DNA of 64,000 bases from positions 124,001 through 188,000 of the forward strand of contig LLEY01000116.1 in the NCBI GenBank assembly GCA_001414485.1, written 5' to 3'. The stretch comes from Calycina herbarum (taxonomy: Eukaryota > Ascomycota > Leotiomycetes > Helotiales > Pezizellaceae). Numbering within the stretch: position 1 is the first letter of the stretch; the number at the start of each line of letters is the position of its first letter. Position numbers and translations under genes: made by a program. Below, one piece after another: positions 24,625 through 37,400 of this stretch. The notes beneath the pieces were generated by a model, which was not told the origin of the DNA, ran no database searches, and saw only the letters and a list, made by a program, of their open reading frames with translations.

Positions 24625-26094
24625 ATGAATAGCTCTCCAGGTGCCCTCGTCAAATCTCTACTCCCGCGAGTTCCTATGTTGAGCAAAACGGCGATTTCTC
24701 ATACCCTAGGATGCTCGGAACAATCAAGCAAATGGGATCTACGAACTGCTCTTATCGTATCTCTCATTCGATCGTTTATCCTCGACAGTCCACCACAACC
24801 AGTATCGAAAACTCAAAAAGGGTCTCTCAAAGACCCAGGAATTAAGGGGAGAATATGGGTCAGTAAAGTTACCATGCCAGCACCAGCAGAAGACGATATC
24901 AGACAATCCCTCTTCCAAATCATCGAAGCCATGAAGGAACCCGGCGAAGCAGTGGGAGGATATAAAGAACCGGAAATGGTACCCGTACAAGCAGAATGGG
25001 AGGGTTACAGGGCAGGAGCGACGAAAAAGTCAACTGAACTCAAGATCTCAGAGGAGGAAAAATATAAAGAACTAATGAAGGAGGTCACGAGTCCAACAAC
25101 AATCCTCTATTTCCACGGTGGAGCACATTACCTCATGGATCCCTCCTCCCACCGACCGACTTGCAAAAAACTAGCCAAGATAACGAAGGGAAGATGTTTA
25201 TCCATTCGCTACAGATTGGCGCCCCAAAATCCCTTTCCCTCTGCACTTATCGATGCCCTGGTATCTTATTTCACACTCCTCTATCCACCTCCCGGTTCTC
25301 TTCACACCGCGGTATTACCAGAAAATATTGTTTTGGCAGGCGACTCCGCAGGAGGAAATCTCGCGCTCGCCCTCCTACAAACTTTACTCCAATTCCAGCG
25401 TCTAAACATCCACCCCCTCTTCCACGGCCAAAAACGAGACGTCCCCCTCCCAGCAGGTTGCACAACAGCAAGTCCCTGGTGCGACATCACTATGTCTCTT
25501 CCCTCTCATACCACAAATGCAGCATATGATTACCTACCCGGCAGACTTGCTCGTCCGGTTTTTGGACAGACATACCCTCCTTGTGCGATTTGGCCTGCTA
25601 GTCCGCCGAGGAAGGTGTTTTATGCTGATGATGGGTTGCTGCTTCATCCGCTTGTTTCTCCGGTGATGGCGGGAAACTGGGAGGGAAGTTGTCCGCTGTA
25701 TGTTGCTATTGGACAGGAATTGTTGAGTGATGAGGGAAAGCATTTGGTGATGAAGGCGAGTGGGCAGGGGGTAAAGGTGTGCTTTGAGGAGTTTGAGGCT
25801 ATGCCTCATTGTTTTGGGATGATTTTTGAGGGGTTGGAGGGGAGTAGGAGGTTTTTTGATGGGTGGGGTGGGTTTATTTCGAAGGTTAGTGGAGGAGCGG
25901 TGGGTGTAGGTGTAGGTGAGAAGGGGAGAGTTGAGAGTAAAGGGACTTTTATTGCTGCCAAGACTTTAGAGGAACGGACTTTGGATTTGGGGAAGTTGGG
26001 TGAATTGAAAGATGAGGAGATTAGGGAGATGATGGCGGAGGCTGTGGGGAAGATGAGGATTGATGAGGGGGATCCTTTGGCTGCGAAGTTGTAG
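24625..26094 (+). CDS. Alpha/beta hydrolase of the hormone-sensitive-lipase (esterase/lipase) family
   Basis: A single uninterrupted 489-aa frame. The HSL-type oxyanion motif HGGAH starts at residue 164, and the nucleophile motif GDSAGG places the catalytic Ser at 241. Asp369 (GQELLSDEGKHL) and His395 (MPHCFGM) are spaced as expected for the rest of the triad. RLAP (197-200) fits the usual HSL strand after the oxyanion loop. It probably cleaves ester bonds of small acyl or lipid substrates; the substrate cannot be told. The N-terminal 90 residues and the last 80, rich in Gly, Glu and Lys, lie outside the core. There is no clear signal peptide, so I expect it to be intracellular. Codon use shifts from C-rich before about 25560 to G- and T-rich after it, which is odd but keeps frame. 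Confidence 0.9.
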   Translation: MNSSPGALVKSLLPRVPMLSKTAISHTLGCSEQSSKWDLRTALIVSLIRSFILDSPPQPVSKTQKGSLKDPGIKGRIWVSKVTMPAPAEDDIRQSLFQIIEAMKEPGEAVGGYKEPEMVPVQAEWEGYRAGATKKSTELKISEEEKYKELMKEVTSPTTILYFHGGAHYLMDPSSHRPTCKKLAKITKGRCLSIRYRLAPQNPFPSALIDALVSYFTLLYPPPGSLHTAVLPENIVLAGDSAGGNLALALLQTLLQFQRLNIHPLFHGQKRDVPLPAGCTTASPWCDITMSLPSHTTNAAYDYLPGRLARPVFGQTYPPCAIWPASPPRKVFYADDGLLLHPLVSPVMAGNWEGSCPLYVAIGQELLSDEGKHLVMKASGQGVKVCFEEFEAMPHCFGMIFEGLEGSRRFFDGWGGFISKVSGGAVGVGVGEKGRVESKGTFIAAKTLEERTLDLGKLGELKDEEIREMMAEAVGKMRIDEGDPLAAKL

Positions 26095-27781
26095 ATTTTG
26101 GGACATGATGAGAGGGGATTGGGTCTAGATGGTGTTGGGGTGTTTTATTAAAGCTAAAGCTGTTCTTCTTAATAATTGGGTGGGTTTTTAGAGTACGGAG
26201 TATATATTTAGTGAACAGTCTAAAGGTCAAGAGTACAAGCAATTAACCTCTTCTGCTTGTCTTTGTATTTTTTGTTTGTTTTTAGAACCTCATTGTGTCG
26301 AGCTATACGTGTTCTCAAAGTGCTTCGCTTTTAATTAGGGCCGCCTCTTTTTCTGAGCGAACTTATAGCATATTCCAAACTGTAACAGAGTGATTATAAC
26401 CTCGAGATACCAGGCGACAACTTCTATATAGTAAGTAAGAGAGAAATTCATAGAATAAAGTTTTTTTACAGATCGCAATTCTTCAAGAAGGGGGAAAATA
26501 AGGTTATGATAACAGACGACTATCCGTTAAGATACAATTCAAGTAAGGATTATCACTACACTTGATAATACATTAATCTCTCGTAAGCTAGAGCTTTAGC
26601 AAGTTCTTAAGCATTGTTCATGCTGTCTAGACTTTGAAGTAGCTAAACCACGCAAAATATTATAAGCTAGATGCGTTTCAAATCCAGGGGCTGAGTAGAA
26701 TCCAACAAGACTACAACCCACCAACTCCATTCATTCTTCAAAGTGAAGAGAGTATGAGTGAGTACATCTTCCATACTTGAGTCTTCACGCAAGAACAGAG
26801 CTCCCAAAAACATTAGTGTTTTCAGGGACCTTATAAACCTTCAACTCTTCTTTGAGAGCCACAAAAGGCCGGCCATTTTACAGCGGGCATGCTGTTTGTT
26901 CGCGACGCGCAACAAAACTTCAACTCTACGAATCACATTCTAATTTATAAGTGAGGAGAGTATGAGTGAGTTCAAGTTCTGTACTTCAAATACCCCCTCC
27001 TAGGTCTTTGAAAAGGCCGGCCTTTTAACTCTCACTTCTTGAAAGGGCGGCTCTTTCAAAGGACCGGTCTTTCAAAAGTGCGATATGCAACCAAACTTTA
27101 GCTCGCCAATTATATTCATTCCGTTCTCTCAAGTGAAGAAGAAATAAGTGAGTCATGATATCTTCTCTTTTTCTGCCGACCGGTCGTTAGAGAAGCAGGA
27201 AAATGCGATGAGCAACAAAACGCCAAAAGAGGGATATATGCATGGCCAATCATATATATCTACTTCGCGAGTCAAAAGAGGAGCAGATAATGAGCCATTA
27301 GTCATTGAAATTGAAAGGATTCAAGGGTGAAGATAAAGACGAGTCTTTTCCTTTACTACACTTGCCTCGCTCGAAATGCCGAGTAATGCATAGAACGCTT
27401 AATACATGTATCGTGTATTTGCAATGCGAAAACGTAGCACCAAATAGAGTTTCCCACTTGGAAGCGAATCCCCCCCTCCAAATTCCCCACTCCAAAAGAG
27501 AACGAAGACCCCCCGAAATCAATAATCCATACTATGCATGTAGTCTTTTTCAAAAAGAAGAATCGCAAACTTGTATATCTATCAAGAAGCTATTCGGGTA
27601 TTCTAACTAACTGGCTGGTACAGTAAAGTTGTAAAGACAAATATAAAAAAACAGCCAAACGCAAAAAAGAACTCCCTTTTAACAAGGCACTCAAGTCTAC
27701 TATTCTAAAAACGCTGTTTCAGTGCTCATATTAACCTATACCTTATAAAAGAAATAGAACTCTCCAGTTATAGCATCCAGC
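26095..27781. other. Intergenic between hydrolase and SAT4-like gene
   Basis: No coding region is supported on either strand. The notable content is the diverged tandem repeat at about 26690-27235, listed separately. The parts on either side are AT-rich and plain. Confidence 0.5.
26690..27235 (+). repeat. Diverged tandem repeat, units of about 180-210 bp
   Basis: A marker, AAGTGARGAGAGTATGAGTGAG, occurs near 26742 and 26950, and a decayed form (AAGTGAAGAAGAAATAAGTGAG) near 27131. Each copy is preceded by a related block ending in CAACAAAACTTCAACTC-like or CAACCAAACTTTAGCTC-like sequence, and two are accompanied by AAAGGCCGGCC (26866, 27012). A fourth partial unit (GCGATGAGCAACAAAACG) starts near 27207. 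It has no coding content. Confidence 0.5.
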
Positions 27782-29463
27782 TCATCCCAACCCACCCATA
27801 GGTCCTCGTCCCCCTGAAAAAGACTCCTCCCTCCTCCCACCCCTCCCATATCTTCCCCATATTTTCAAAGACTCATCACCCCTCCACCACTCCTCAACAG
27901 GTTTACACAAATCGTCTCTACTCCCCACCCCATCCAAAATTCTATCACCCCCTTCCCCTCTCGAACTCCTACTCGAAGCCTCCGAAATCCCATCACCAAA
28001 ACTCCCCTCATCCGACCCCCGACTCTCAACCCCAGACACTGGTCTCGTCTCCGTATCACCCAATACAGACAAAGAAACCTCTTCCCCAGAAATACGGAAA
28101 CTGGAATGACTTGTGGGTTTATTCGATGCAGAGTTGGTGGCACTTCTTCGATTGCAGAAACGGGAGTGTATGGGACTGAGGAGTTTTGTATTGAGTGATT
28201 TTCGAACGGTGAATTTCGCGGGTTTGTTTATGGAGTCTAAGGTTCCTAGTTCGAGGTCTTTGTCTGTGTTGGAGGTATGGTGTGTATGCGTGTTTTCGAC
28301 AGAAGGATGGGGGTTGGAGGTTTGGGTATCGGCGGTTATTTGATTGGTTGAGCGGAAGGTTGAGAAGATGGAGCCGTGGAGGACTTTTGGGAGGTAGATT
28401 GTGAAGAAGAGTTTGCTGGCTGGGATGGAGGTGCATAACTAGGAATTATTAGTCTTCTAAACTTTAGGTGATTGGTATTGAGCGAAAAGGGTGAAGAGGG
28501 AAAGTAGAACGGGGGATTTGACTTACGATTCCAACGTAGAGTTCGAGACTGCTGCTCCAGAAGACGGAATATGCGTACCATGATGCGTCGTAGTTGGTTG
28601 TTATCTTCCATGTGTAGTAAGTTCGAACTGCACCAGCTGCGGTTACAAGTCCTCCCGCTGCGAAAAGAAGGACTACCACAACCTGCTGTTTTCGTGGAAG
28701 TTGAAGCTTGGTGACTGTTGGGATGGGAAGAAGAACGGTAACGAGGTCAGAAATCGTATTGATGATACCTGCCGCGAGGAGATGGGCAGCTTCATTAATA
28801 CAGTTATTCTGTGGTCCAAAGTGAGGAATCCAGTATTGAGAGACTGGTCTATTCATTGCATTAGCTTAAATCCACAATTTAAAAGTCAATAAGGTGGAAA
28901 CAAGAGTAACGTACTTGCATTGGAAAATAACCATGAAGCAAAAGAGAATCGTTTGCACGATAATCAAAATAAGCACCCCCAAGACGAGCTTGGGAAAATG
29001 ACCACTCCCTTTCGACACGATGCGATACACCAAAGTAAGCATGGAGCATTTTGTAAGTCCAGACGCAAGACTGAAACAAACTTGAGTGCCAATTACCGCT
29101 TTCATGCCAACAACAATCATACTAAAAGGCACATCCCATATATGTCTATTCCATTGAAATCGTAAGTCTGCGAGCATAGATATGATCATAAACCCAGTCA
29201 TTGGAAACTAAAGCCATCAGTGTCAGTACTGCTTAACAATAAAAGAAGAAGAGGAAACATACAAAAGCAGCAAGTATCAACCAATCATCCACCCCAAAAC
29301 TCCTCGATATCCTCAACCTCGTAAACACCCTAATAGAAATAGCCAAAAACACCAACGGAAACAGAACAATAATCAGAATTCTATTCTCCCATCCCCTCAT
29401 CACAGGATCGATATAATTCGGCGTCGGCCATGATTTCAAGACATCTAGAGGAGGGAGTCGCAT
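27782..29463 (-). CDS. SAT4/Pth11-like integral membrane protein (fungal rhodopsin-like domain)
   Basis: Minus-strand exons are 29463-29263, 29207-28915, 28848-28527 and 28438-27782, for 490 aa. Introns of 55, 66 and 88 nt are GT-AG and phase-consistent. Residues about 1-270 form the seven-helix domain, with hallmarks MRLPPLDVLKSWPTPNY at the start, RSFGVDDWLILAAF, FQCKPVSQYW, NCINEAAHLLAAGIINTISD and ELYVGILCTSIPASK. The C-terminal half is a hydrophilic Ser- and Arg-rich cytoplasmic tail. The family sits in the plasma membrane; some members (Pth11) act as receptors in host or surface sensing, but most have no known ligand. An upstream in-frame ATG at 29487 would add eight residues; I chose 29463 because family members often begin with MRLPP. 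Confidence 0.88.
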
Positions 29464-29487
29464 CTTGACGTTGAACAAGAGACGCAA

Positions 29488-30505
29488 GGTGATCCTCCAG
29501 ATATCTTGACATGCAAGATGGGCTTTAATCAGGTATAAAACCCCGACTAAGATCCACTAAAAGCCATCCGCCCCTCCACGCTTTGACATCTAATTGATAT
29601 GCCGTCTCTACGTGTAGCTAGCGGCGGGTTTCAGTACAGCCTAGCGCCTAACACCTCACAGCTTCCTAAGCTCCATCAAAAATTCGTAAAAATAAATAGA
29701 AAATTTGAGAAGATTCAGCAGCTACTGGTTAATCTTGACATGGAAGGTTATAGATGTTTAAGCTGTGGTTGTGGTTTTATCGATGTTTTGCGACTGTATT
29801 TGATGTACGAAAACCCGCCTCTCTATCGCTACACATAGAGGCCGTGAACTAGGGTCTGGCACTTACGTGGACGAGGACGGACACCAAGCCGCAGCCAGAG
29901 GAGAAGCAATTTTATCAGATCAACCACTTATAACTCGGCACCCAAAAACATGAATCTAATCAGGAAACCTAGGAAACAAACATGGGATGTATTGCTCGTT
30001 TCCAGATATGGTAGTGGTCATGCTTCTTCTTTTTGTCACGGTATCAATGGATATCCTTTGAGAAAGGCCTAAGCCCCATCCCATCCCCATCCCCATCCCC
30101 TTCCCCAGGAAAAGCAAATCCCAGCTGCGGATCGGTTGATCCGCCAAAAACGAAGCCCGGAGCAACCAAGATCATGCCCTGTAGACAACACCCACACCAT
30201 CTGTATATGGTTGGTCCACACGCCATCGGAAAATATTCTCTAGCGGCCGAAACCCCTATTTAAGTTCATCCCGTCCCGTCCCATCCCTCCCCCTCATTCC
30301 GATTCTCCGAATACAACGGGAGAAGGAGCAATCTACCAGTTTACACTTGCAGCTGTCAAGAGGCTGAGAAACAAAACAACAATCAATACAATGAAAGAGT
30401 GACCTCCACCACCATCTAAAACAAGAATGAGACATTGCGATAAAAGAAGAGAACCGCGAATTTTCACGGGCTGTACTATACAAATAACACGATGATGCGA
30501 TTGGC

Positions 30506-30545
<40 letters not shown>

Positions 30546-30740
30546 GATTTCGTATCCACTCTATAAAAAGAAATATATCATTGTTAGTATATAAATCTAT
30601 TGGTTATATATACGTATTATATTCTCTGTAGCTATTATAGGTATACGAAGTACGACTATTTATACTTGTGCTAGCGTGGTACTAGCGTACTAGTCACGTG
30701 GATAGATATAAGTCAGAGACTTATTCACCTATATAACAAC
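29488..30740. other. Intergenic boundary zone before the retrotransposon block
   Basis: No gene is supported. It holds a CCCCAT repeat (about 30078-30108), a GA microsatellite and three CACGTG sites just before or within the first LTR (about 30695, 30773, 30785). CpA and TpG are present at normal levels. Confidence 0.5.
30508..30542. repeat. (AG)n microsatellite
   Basis: About 17 perfect AG dinucleotides lie close to the left edge of the AT-rich block. Confidence 0.95.
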
Positions 30741-33139
30741 TGTTACGGCGCTGGTCCGTAACCTGGAAAGATCACGTGACAAGCACGTGACCTCGGTAAT
30801 TACCTCGGGATGTGTAGATCTATGACGGGAGCTATAACGAGAGCTATAGCGAGATCTCAGCTATATATACTTCTAACTCTTTATAGCTCGTATGAGATTT
30901 CAGCTTCTTATAGCTTCTACTTACTTAGTAACCTCTTTTCTTTAGATATATAACCCGCGTTACCTTTATAAATAGAACTATAGCTTTAAATTCTCGTATT
31001 TATATATATATACTCTTATACCTTTGCCTTTAGTTATAGTTTATAATATTATTTAAAGCTCGACACTCTTTACTCTCTTATAAAGAATTATAATATCGTA
31101 CGGATTCTACGCTTATAATAGCTAGAAGATCTTATACTTATAATAGTATAATTATAACCCTTCTTCTTCGTCTATAATAGCCTCTCTTCTATAAACAGAT
31201 CCCTCGAGAATCTCTAAGTCTATAATAGTTTAATTATAACTTATCTTCTTAAAAGTCGAGAATCTCTATATTATAATAGTTTAATTATAACCTATCTTCT
31301 CGAAAGACACGTCTATAATAGCCTATACTACCTTTTTACAACCTTCTTCCTTCTTCTTCCTTCTTTCTCCTTTTTTTACAAATATAATATCTAAAGCTAC
31401 TCGTAGTAATAAGAGTAGAAAAGAGAAGACTTCTACTAGTCTAGTAGCTAGTAAGGCTTCTAGTAGCTCGTCTTAAACTATTCTAGAACCTCTATAAGTA
31501 GATAGTACCTTAGTCTCCTCTGTTATAAGTAAGCCTTCTATAGACGAAAACGCTCGCTTATAAGCTAAAGTCGAGTCGCTATAAGCGCTTTTAGACTATA
31601 ATACTCTATTATAGCTTATAACTAACCTAGACAACTCTCTCTCTAGCCGAGAGCTCTCGTAGTTACTCTAGAAAGCCATAGCCGACTCCTCCCGTTCTTA
31701 ATATAGTTTCTCTAATAGCTCTACTCGTAAGTTCTAAGATAGCGAGAAACTTAAGAATAGTACTTCTCTCTTATATAAGACCTAGCGTATTATCCTAGCT
31801 AGTAAAATAAGAAAGAACGTCTTTAAAGACGAATAAGATAAACTTACGTTTATCTTTCTTACTACTTCTAGAGTAGTACAAAAGTACTTTAAACTATAAA
31901 TAGACTTCGACTCTTCTAACTCGTTTATAGACGTTATTAAGATACTTATATATCTAGATACTTTATTCGTAGATAGTAACGAAACTATAAAAGCTTATAA
32001 GCTCTTTTATAAACTCTTAATATAAGAAGATAAGACTTTTACTATTTTTAAAGCTATCTTTCTAAGCTTTATAACTACGGCTTATATTCTATTAAGCGAG
32101 TAGCTAGAGAACCTTTATTAGAAGCTTATACTAACGCTTTAAGTAAGCCTTTCGCTAGTCTATATCTTTCTAATAACTTTTATCTAACTATATAACTACT
32201 ATTACTCTGTCTATTAAGACAGAGTAACGATTAAGAAACGCTTTATAGCTCGCTATAACTACTGTCTATCTACTAGAGGTCTCTCTACTGCTTATAGATC
32301 AGCTTACCTACTTCTAGCTCTCTATACTACTATTGGTTATCTACTAGTTATAGACTATAAGACCTCTTTCCTCGCTTATAAGAGTATAACTCCTGCTAGA
32401 GATATAACAGACGTTCTTTACTATAATTATAATAAAACCAGGTATTATACAAATAAATACTCTCTCTCTCGAAAACTCTCTACAGCTATTAAGCTATTAT
32501 AGAAAGAAGCCGAGGGTTCGTATACGGATTCGTAAGCGTCTAGCGAAGAATCAGCTGACGAGGAACTCGTTTATAAGAACCCGGGAAAAGAATCGCTCTA
32601 AAGCAAGTCTCCTCTTTAGAGTAAAACGAACTTAGATCTTAACCTCTTAATCTAAGTTATATAATAGATAGAAAGGCTTTTATAACTATATATACTTTAA
32701 TTAAGAATAGATATACTTTTAATACTACTAGACTTATTAATACTAGAGTAAATAGATAGTTATTTATTAATATAGCTTTAGCTAACTAGTTAAGTTAATA
32801 TTATAGATAAGCTACGAAAGAGCTATCTTATATAATATTAATTACAGGTTTTAATAGACGTAAAGAGCTAGTAATTACTTATGTTATTCGCTTAATACTA
32901 AGTATTAATAGATAATAGTTTACTAATACTCTTTTTCTAATTACTAATATTAGCGAACACGATATTATTATTAGTCGTCGATAGCTTATAAACGTAAATA
33001 TAAAGTTAGTAGTCCGTAGCTATAAGATTAAGTAGCTAGAATCTCTTCCTCTAGCCTATCGATTCGATTACTTAGTACCTATTACTAGGGAATTAATAAC
33101 TGTCTCTTTACTAGACTTCTAGGCTTAGAAAGATATAAA
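30741..33139 (+). mobile_element. Element C: 5' part of a RIP-mutated Ty3/gypsy retrotransposon
   Basis: A probable LTR starts at TGTTACGGCGC (30741); its 3' end is unclear, perhaps near 30964. The plus strand then shows a gag-like reading with stops, including a zinc knuckle whose four ligand codons are all Tyr (32419, 32428, 32443, 32458). An aspartic-protease-like segment follows with HDIIISRRQL (about 32950-32985). The family differs from elements A, B and D-G. It breaks off at the LTR of element A at 33140 and I see no continuation, so it is truncated or rearranged. RIP-type change is strong from about 30840 on. Confidence 0.7.
31117..31330 (+). repeat. Tandem repeat in the leader of element C
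   Basis: TATAATAGTNTAATTATAAC occurs at least three times, spaced by about 60-75 bases, with CTATCTTCT-like and GAATCTCTA-like segments between. It lies between the LTR and the gag region of element C. Confidence 0.55.
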
Positions 33140-33592
33140 TATTACGAATTACGTTTCACGTAGTAAGTAGTCTAGACAGCGCTCTAATAGAATAAGATAC
33201 AACGTCTAGGAAATAGAAGGTAACATAGGAGAGAATCTGTAATATAGAAGGTATTTAGAGATTCTAGGATCTCACTATTAGAAGTTAGTTATAATCACGT
33301 AACTAAGTAGGTAAGCGACATAGCCGACGAGTCGACTATGTCGACTATAGTCGAGTAAGACGACTATAGTAGCTAGGAGATACAAAGGTTCTATATAGAA
33401 CTAGCACGTCTACTATTAGATAGAAGCTTCGTACTTAACTTTAGCTATTAATCTTATTATCTTATTTAATATCTTTGATATAAGTACTAAGTTTACTTCT
33501 AAGTAAATAACCTATCGCGTCTATACTTCTTACCTATATACTAATCTTCGAGACTTAGTTATCTTTGTTTAGTTCGTTTAGGTTTCGTTATA
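33140..33592 (+). repeat. LTR 1 (5' LTR of element A)
   Basis: It starts TATTACGAATT (from TGTTACG) and ends TTTCGTTATA (from TTACA). A module of GTCGAC-like repeats lies at 33311-33376. Confidence 0.75.
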
Positions 33593-33626
33593 CTTTAAGT
33601 ATCTACTTAGAAGTACGACTAATATA

Positions 33627-33818
33627 ATGTCGAAAACTACGCTATTCTCGAGTTTAACCTCTATACTACCTCTAGTACTAATAATACCAGTAGTACTAGT
33701 TACTACTCTTAGAGAGGAAGTGAAGTTACTAGTACCTAGAACGTTCGACAGCTCTCTAGAGAAACTTACTAAGTTTATTATAAAAGCTTTAATATATTTA
33801 AACTTTTACTTAATATAG
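33627..33818 (+). pseudogene. gag start fragment of element A (63 codons)
   Basis: This is the only open frame over 60 codons between 30.5 and 50.5 kb. It begins MSKTTLFSSL and carries the KLLVPRTFDSSLEKLTKFI segment that matches the gag start of elements E and G. It ends in a stop just before the internal deletion. It will not make a working Gag. Confidence 0.6.
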
Positions 33819-33980
33819 TTTACTTATAAAACAGATTAAGTTATATAGCTTAAAAAGACTAAGTAATAAATTAGATTATAAGAAACTTAGACTATTTAAA
33901 ATTAAACGAGTTAGAGAACCTTTGAATTATAAATTAGTACTACTATAGATAATAAATATCTATCTAGTATTCTATATATC

Positions 33981-34443
33981 TATAACGAAACTTAAACGAA
34001 CTAAACAAAAGTAACTAAGTCTTAAAGGTTAGTATATAAGTAAGAAGTAGAGATACGCCGAGTTATTTACTTAGAAGTAAACTCGTTACTTATATTAAAG
34101 ATATTAAATAAGATAATAAGATTAATAACTAAAGTTAAGTATAAAGCTTCTATCTAATAGCAGACGTACTAGTCTTATATAGAACCTTCCGTCCTAGTTA
34201 GAGTCTCTATTCTATAGAAGTCCTGAATATAGAGTCCGACTCTAATTCCAGAGCTCCTAGAAACTAGACTCTATTACCTGACTACTCTTAACCGAGTTAC
34301 GTAATATAACTATAATAAGATCTATAGATTATATATCTAATATATTTAATCCTTCTTTCCTCTTCTAGGTTCTAATAGTACTTGTTCTATTAGAACGTCG
34401 TCTAGACTTTCACTAGTTACGTACTAGTATATAATTTATAATA
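33981..34443 (-). repeat. LTR 2 (3' LTR of element B)
   Basis: In plus-strand view it starts TATAACGAAAC and ends AATTTATAATA. It has a GAGTC/GACTC-rich module at about 34200-34290 and matches LTR 3 along its length. Confidence 0.8.
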
Positions 34444-37400
34444 CTATTCTCTTCCTAGATTAGCGTGTCTCTATACTAATATATAATCAAAAGAATGTTA
34501 TTAGAAGGATAATAACCTTCCTTTATATATAAATATATCTTCTTCTTATACTAAATAGAAAGAGTGTCTAGCTCTTATTATATAAATCGAATCTATATAA
34601 CGTTTAATAGAGATTTATTCTTTTTATTAAAAACAGTCTCGTTATTACTTCCTAGAACTTTCTAAATCCTCTTAATATTCTAAGTATATTTAGTTAAAAA
34701 GATCCTATAATAGTTCTAGCTATCTTGTCGTTTCTCTTCCTAGGTCTTAAAAACCTATATATCGGTTTTTCTTTAGACTAATATATAAACGACCTCTTAT
34801 TACTTCTCTAAGTCCTTCTTCTTCGAGTTCTCCCGCCGAGTCCTCGTCTTCCTAGTTTCCTGTCTTTAAGATAGCTCTCTTTATTAAATAGATACTTTCT
34901 AATAATATTTCTCTATCTAACCTAGGTCTCGAATTCTAGGTAGCCCTAGGTTTCGTTAGTAGAATTCCTAAAGTTTCTCTAAGTAATAGATAAGGCTCTT
35001 CTTTAGTTCTTAAGTGTTTTCTAAGTATAGGTAATCTAACTATTTAATTAAATATTTAACTCGTTTTCTAATAAGTTTATAGTTAAGAATCCTCTTAACC
35101 TTATACTTAGTATTTAGGTCTACTAGTTAGATTTCTATATATAGAGCTAGTAGTATTCTCGGTAGTACTAGTTTAAGTAGAGATATATAGAATACTAGGT
35201 AGATATTTATAGTTTTTAGTAGCGCTAGTTTATAATTTAAAGGTTCTTTAACACGTTTGATTTTAAATAGTCTAAGTTTTTTATAGTCTAATTTATTACT
35301 TAGTCTTTTTATATTAATGTTTTTCTATACTAAGTAGACTTTATCTCTCTCTTTTAGTATTAGCTTCTAACTACGTTATTTATTATAGTAGTACGCGTTT
35401 CTTTTAGCTATAAACTATAAATCCTTTATAAGTTCTTTATATAGACTTTTGATTTTTAAGACCTAAATATAAGTAAGCTAATTATTAATAGTTATAGATA
35501 GTAGTTCTTAATATATTACTAATTTATACCTAAAGTTAGTATAAAATAGTATAATAAGTATTATTTCTATTACTAAACTATTATAAGTAAACTATACTAG
35601 AGGTAGTATCTCTACCTAGTTGTTTTACTAGTAGTTTATATAATAATAAAAGTACGTTTTAACTACTTAATTTATATAGTTATTTCCTTTATTTATCTAA
35701 GAGTAAAAGGCTATAGAAAGCTTTCTTTTTATATCTAACTATTCTATAAAAGTAATCTAAAACCTAGAAGTAAAGAGTTTATCTCTATTTAAGAGTATTT
35801 CTTTAAATAGTTTATATCTTAAGACTACTTTCTTAAAGAATATAAATACTAATTCCTTAGCTATACTTAATTCTATATATAGTACTAGGATTATATACTT
35901 TATAAGTTATTCTATAATAACTAGGATTAAGTTATACTTAACCTCTATTATTAGATTCTTAGATTTTAGTAGCTTAATAATAAAATCCTAGGATATCGAT
36001 TCCTAAGGTACTTATAGTACTAGAGTAGTATTTATCTAGCTATAAAGTATATAATAAGAAGCTTTATTCTTAGTATAGGTATTATACTCTGTTATTACTT
36101 TCTTAACTATTATAGATAATTAGTTAATATAGTAATGTTTTCTTATCTACTAGAGAGTTCTATAAATTCTCTAATAACTATATACTAGTATTATATAGTA
36201 TTCTTAAATAAATTCTTTTATATATAATTTAGAAACCTAAAGCTTTCCTTTTTTATACCTATCTTTATAGTTCTATTCTTCTTATAAATAGTATATATTA
36301 ATATCTATTTTCTATACTAGGTTTCTTTCTTTCTAAAGTATCTAAGATTATTTCTTTTTCTAAGTATACTAGATTTTATTTCTCTAAGAGTTAATTTCTC
36401 TTAGAACTATAACCTTATAAACTATTAGAGCTAGATCTCTATTTTCAAGAGTTTTTAAAATTATAATCTTCTTATACTTCTTATCTCCTTTATATCTAGG
36501 TTTCTAGCTAAGAGTATTAGCTTAAGTATTTAATATTCTCTTTATATATTAAATAATAATATTAAAACCTCTTAGTATTTCTAACTATCTAGCTAAACGC
36601 CTAGTTATAAGTTCCTTAGTTATTATAAATATCCTAAGGTTCTTATAGTTAGATAAGACTATAACTTAGTATTTTACTAGTTATAAGTAGATTCTCTAGT
36701 ATTCTAAAGCTAATACCATAGTAAGTAATTCTTTATTAAAGATACTATAGTTTTATTATACTAGGTTAAATATTTTAGAATAATATATAATAAGTATAAG
36801 TTTTTCTTTATTATTTAGTTATAAGTAAATCGTATATACTACTATATCTAAGACGTCTATTTTAATTATACTAGGTTTATTTATATTAAAATTATATAAA
36901 ATAGGTTTTTCTATAAATCTTACTTTAATTCTTTAAAAAGCGTCTATAGTCTATTTATTCTAGATAAACTTAATAGCCTTTTTTACTAGTATTAATATTA
37001 GTTTAGTAATCTTTATATAGTCTTAGATAAATAGATAGTAGAAGTTTATAAATCTAAGGAAGGACTATATATTCTTAATATTCTCTAGTAATTTCTAGTT
37101 TAGAATATCTTAGATCTTTACTAGATCTATCTCTATTTTCTCTAGACTAAATACCTATTCTAGGAAAAGTGTCTAAGTTACTCTAAACTTGTATTTTAAG
37201 AGTTTTAATTAAGAGTTCACTTTTATAAGTTATTATAAAACTTCTCTAATATATCTTTTATATTCTTCTTCTTTTTCTAAGAAGATTAAGATATTATCTA
37301 GATAATAGATTACTATTATTCTTAGAAGATCTCTTAAAATATTATTATTCTATCTCTAATATATAGCTAGTATATTATATAGTCTAAATAGTATAACTAT

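Noticed and set aside
30508..30542. AG run and tandem repeats as telomere or CRISPR
   Set aside because: The AG run is a plain microsatellite; there is no TTAGGG array, and no evenly spaced identical repeats with unique spacers.
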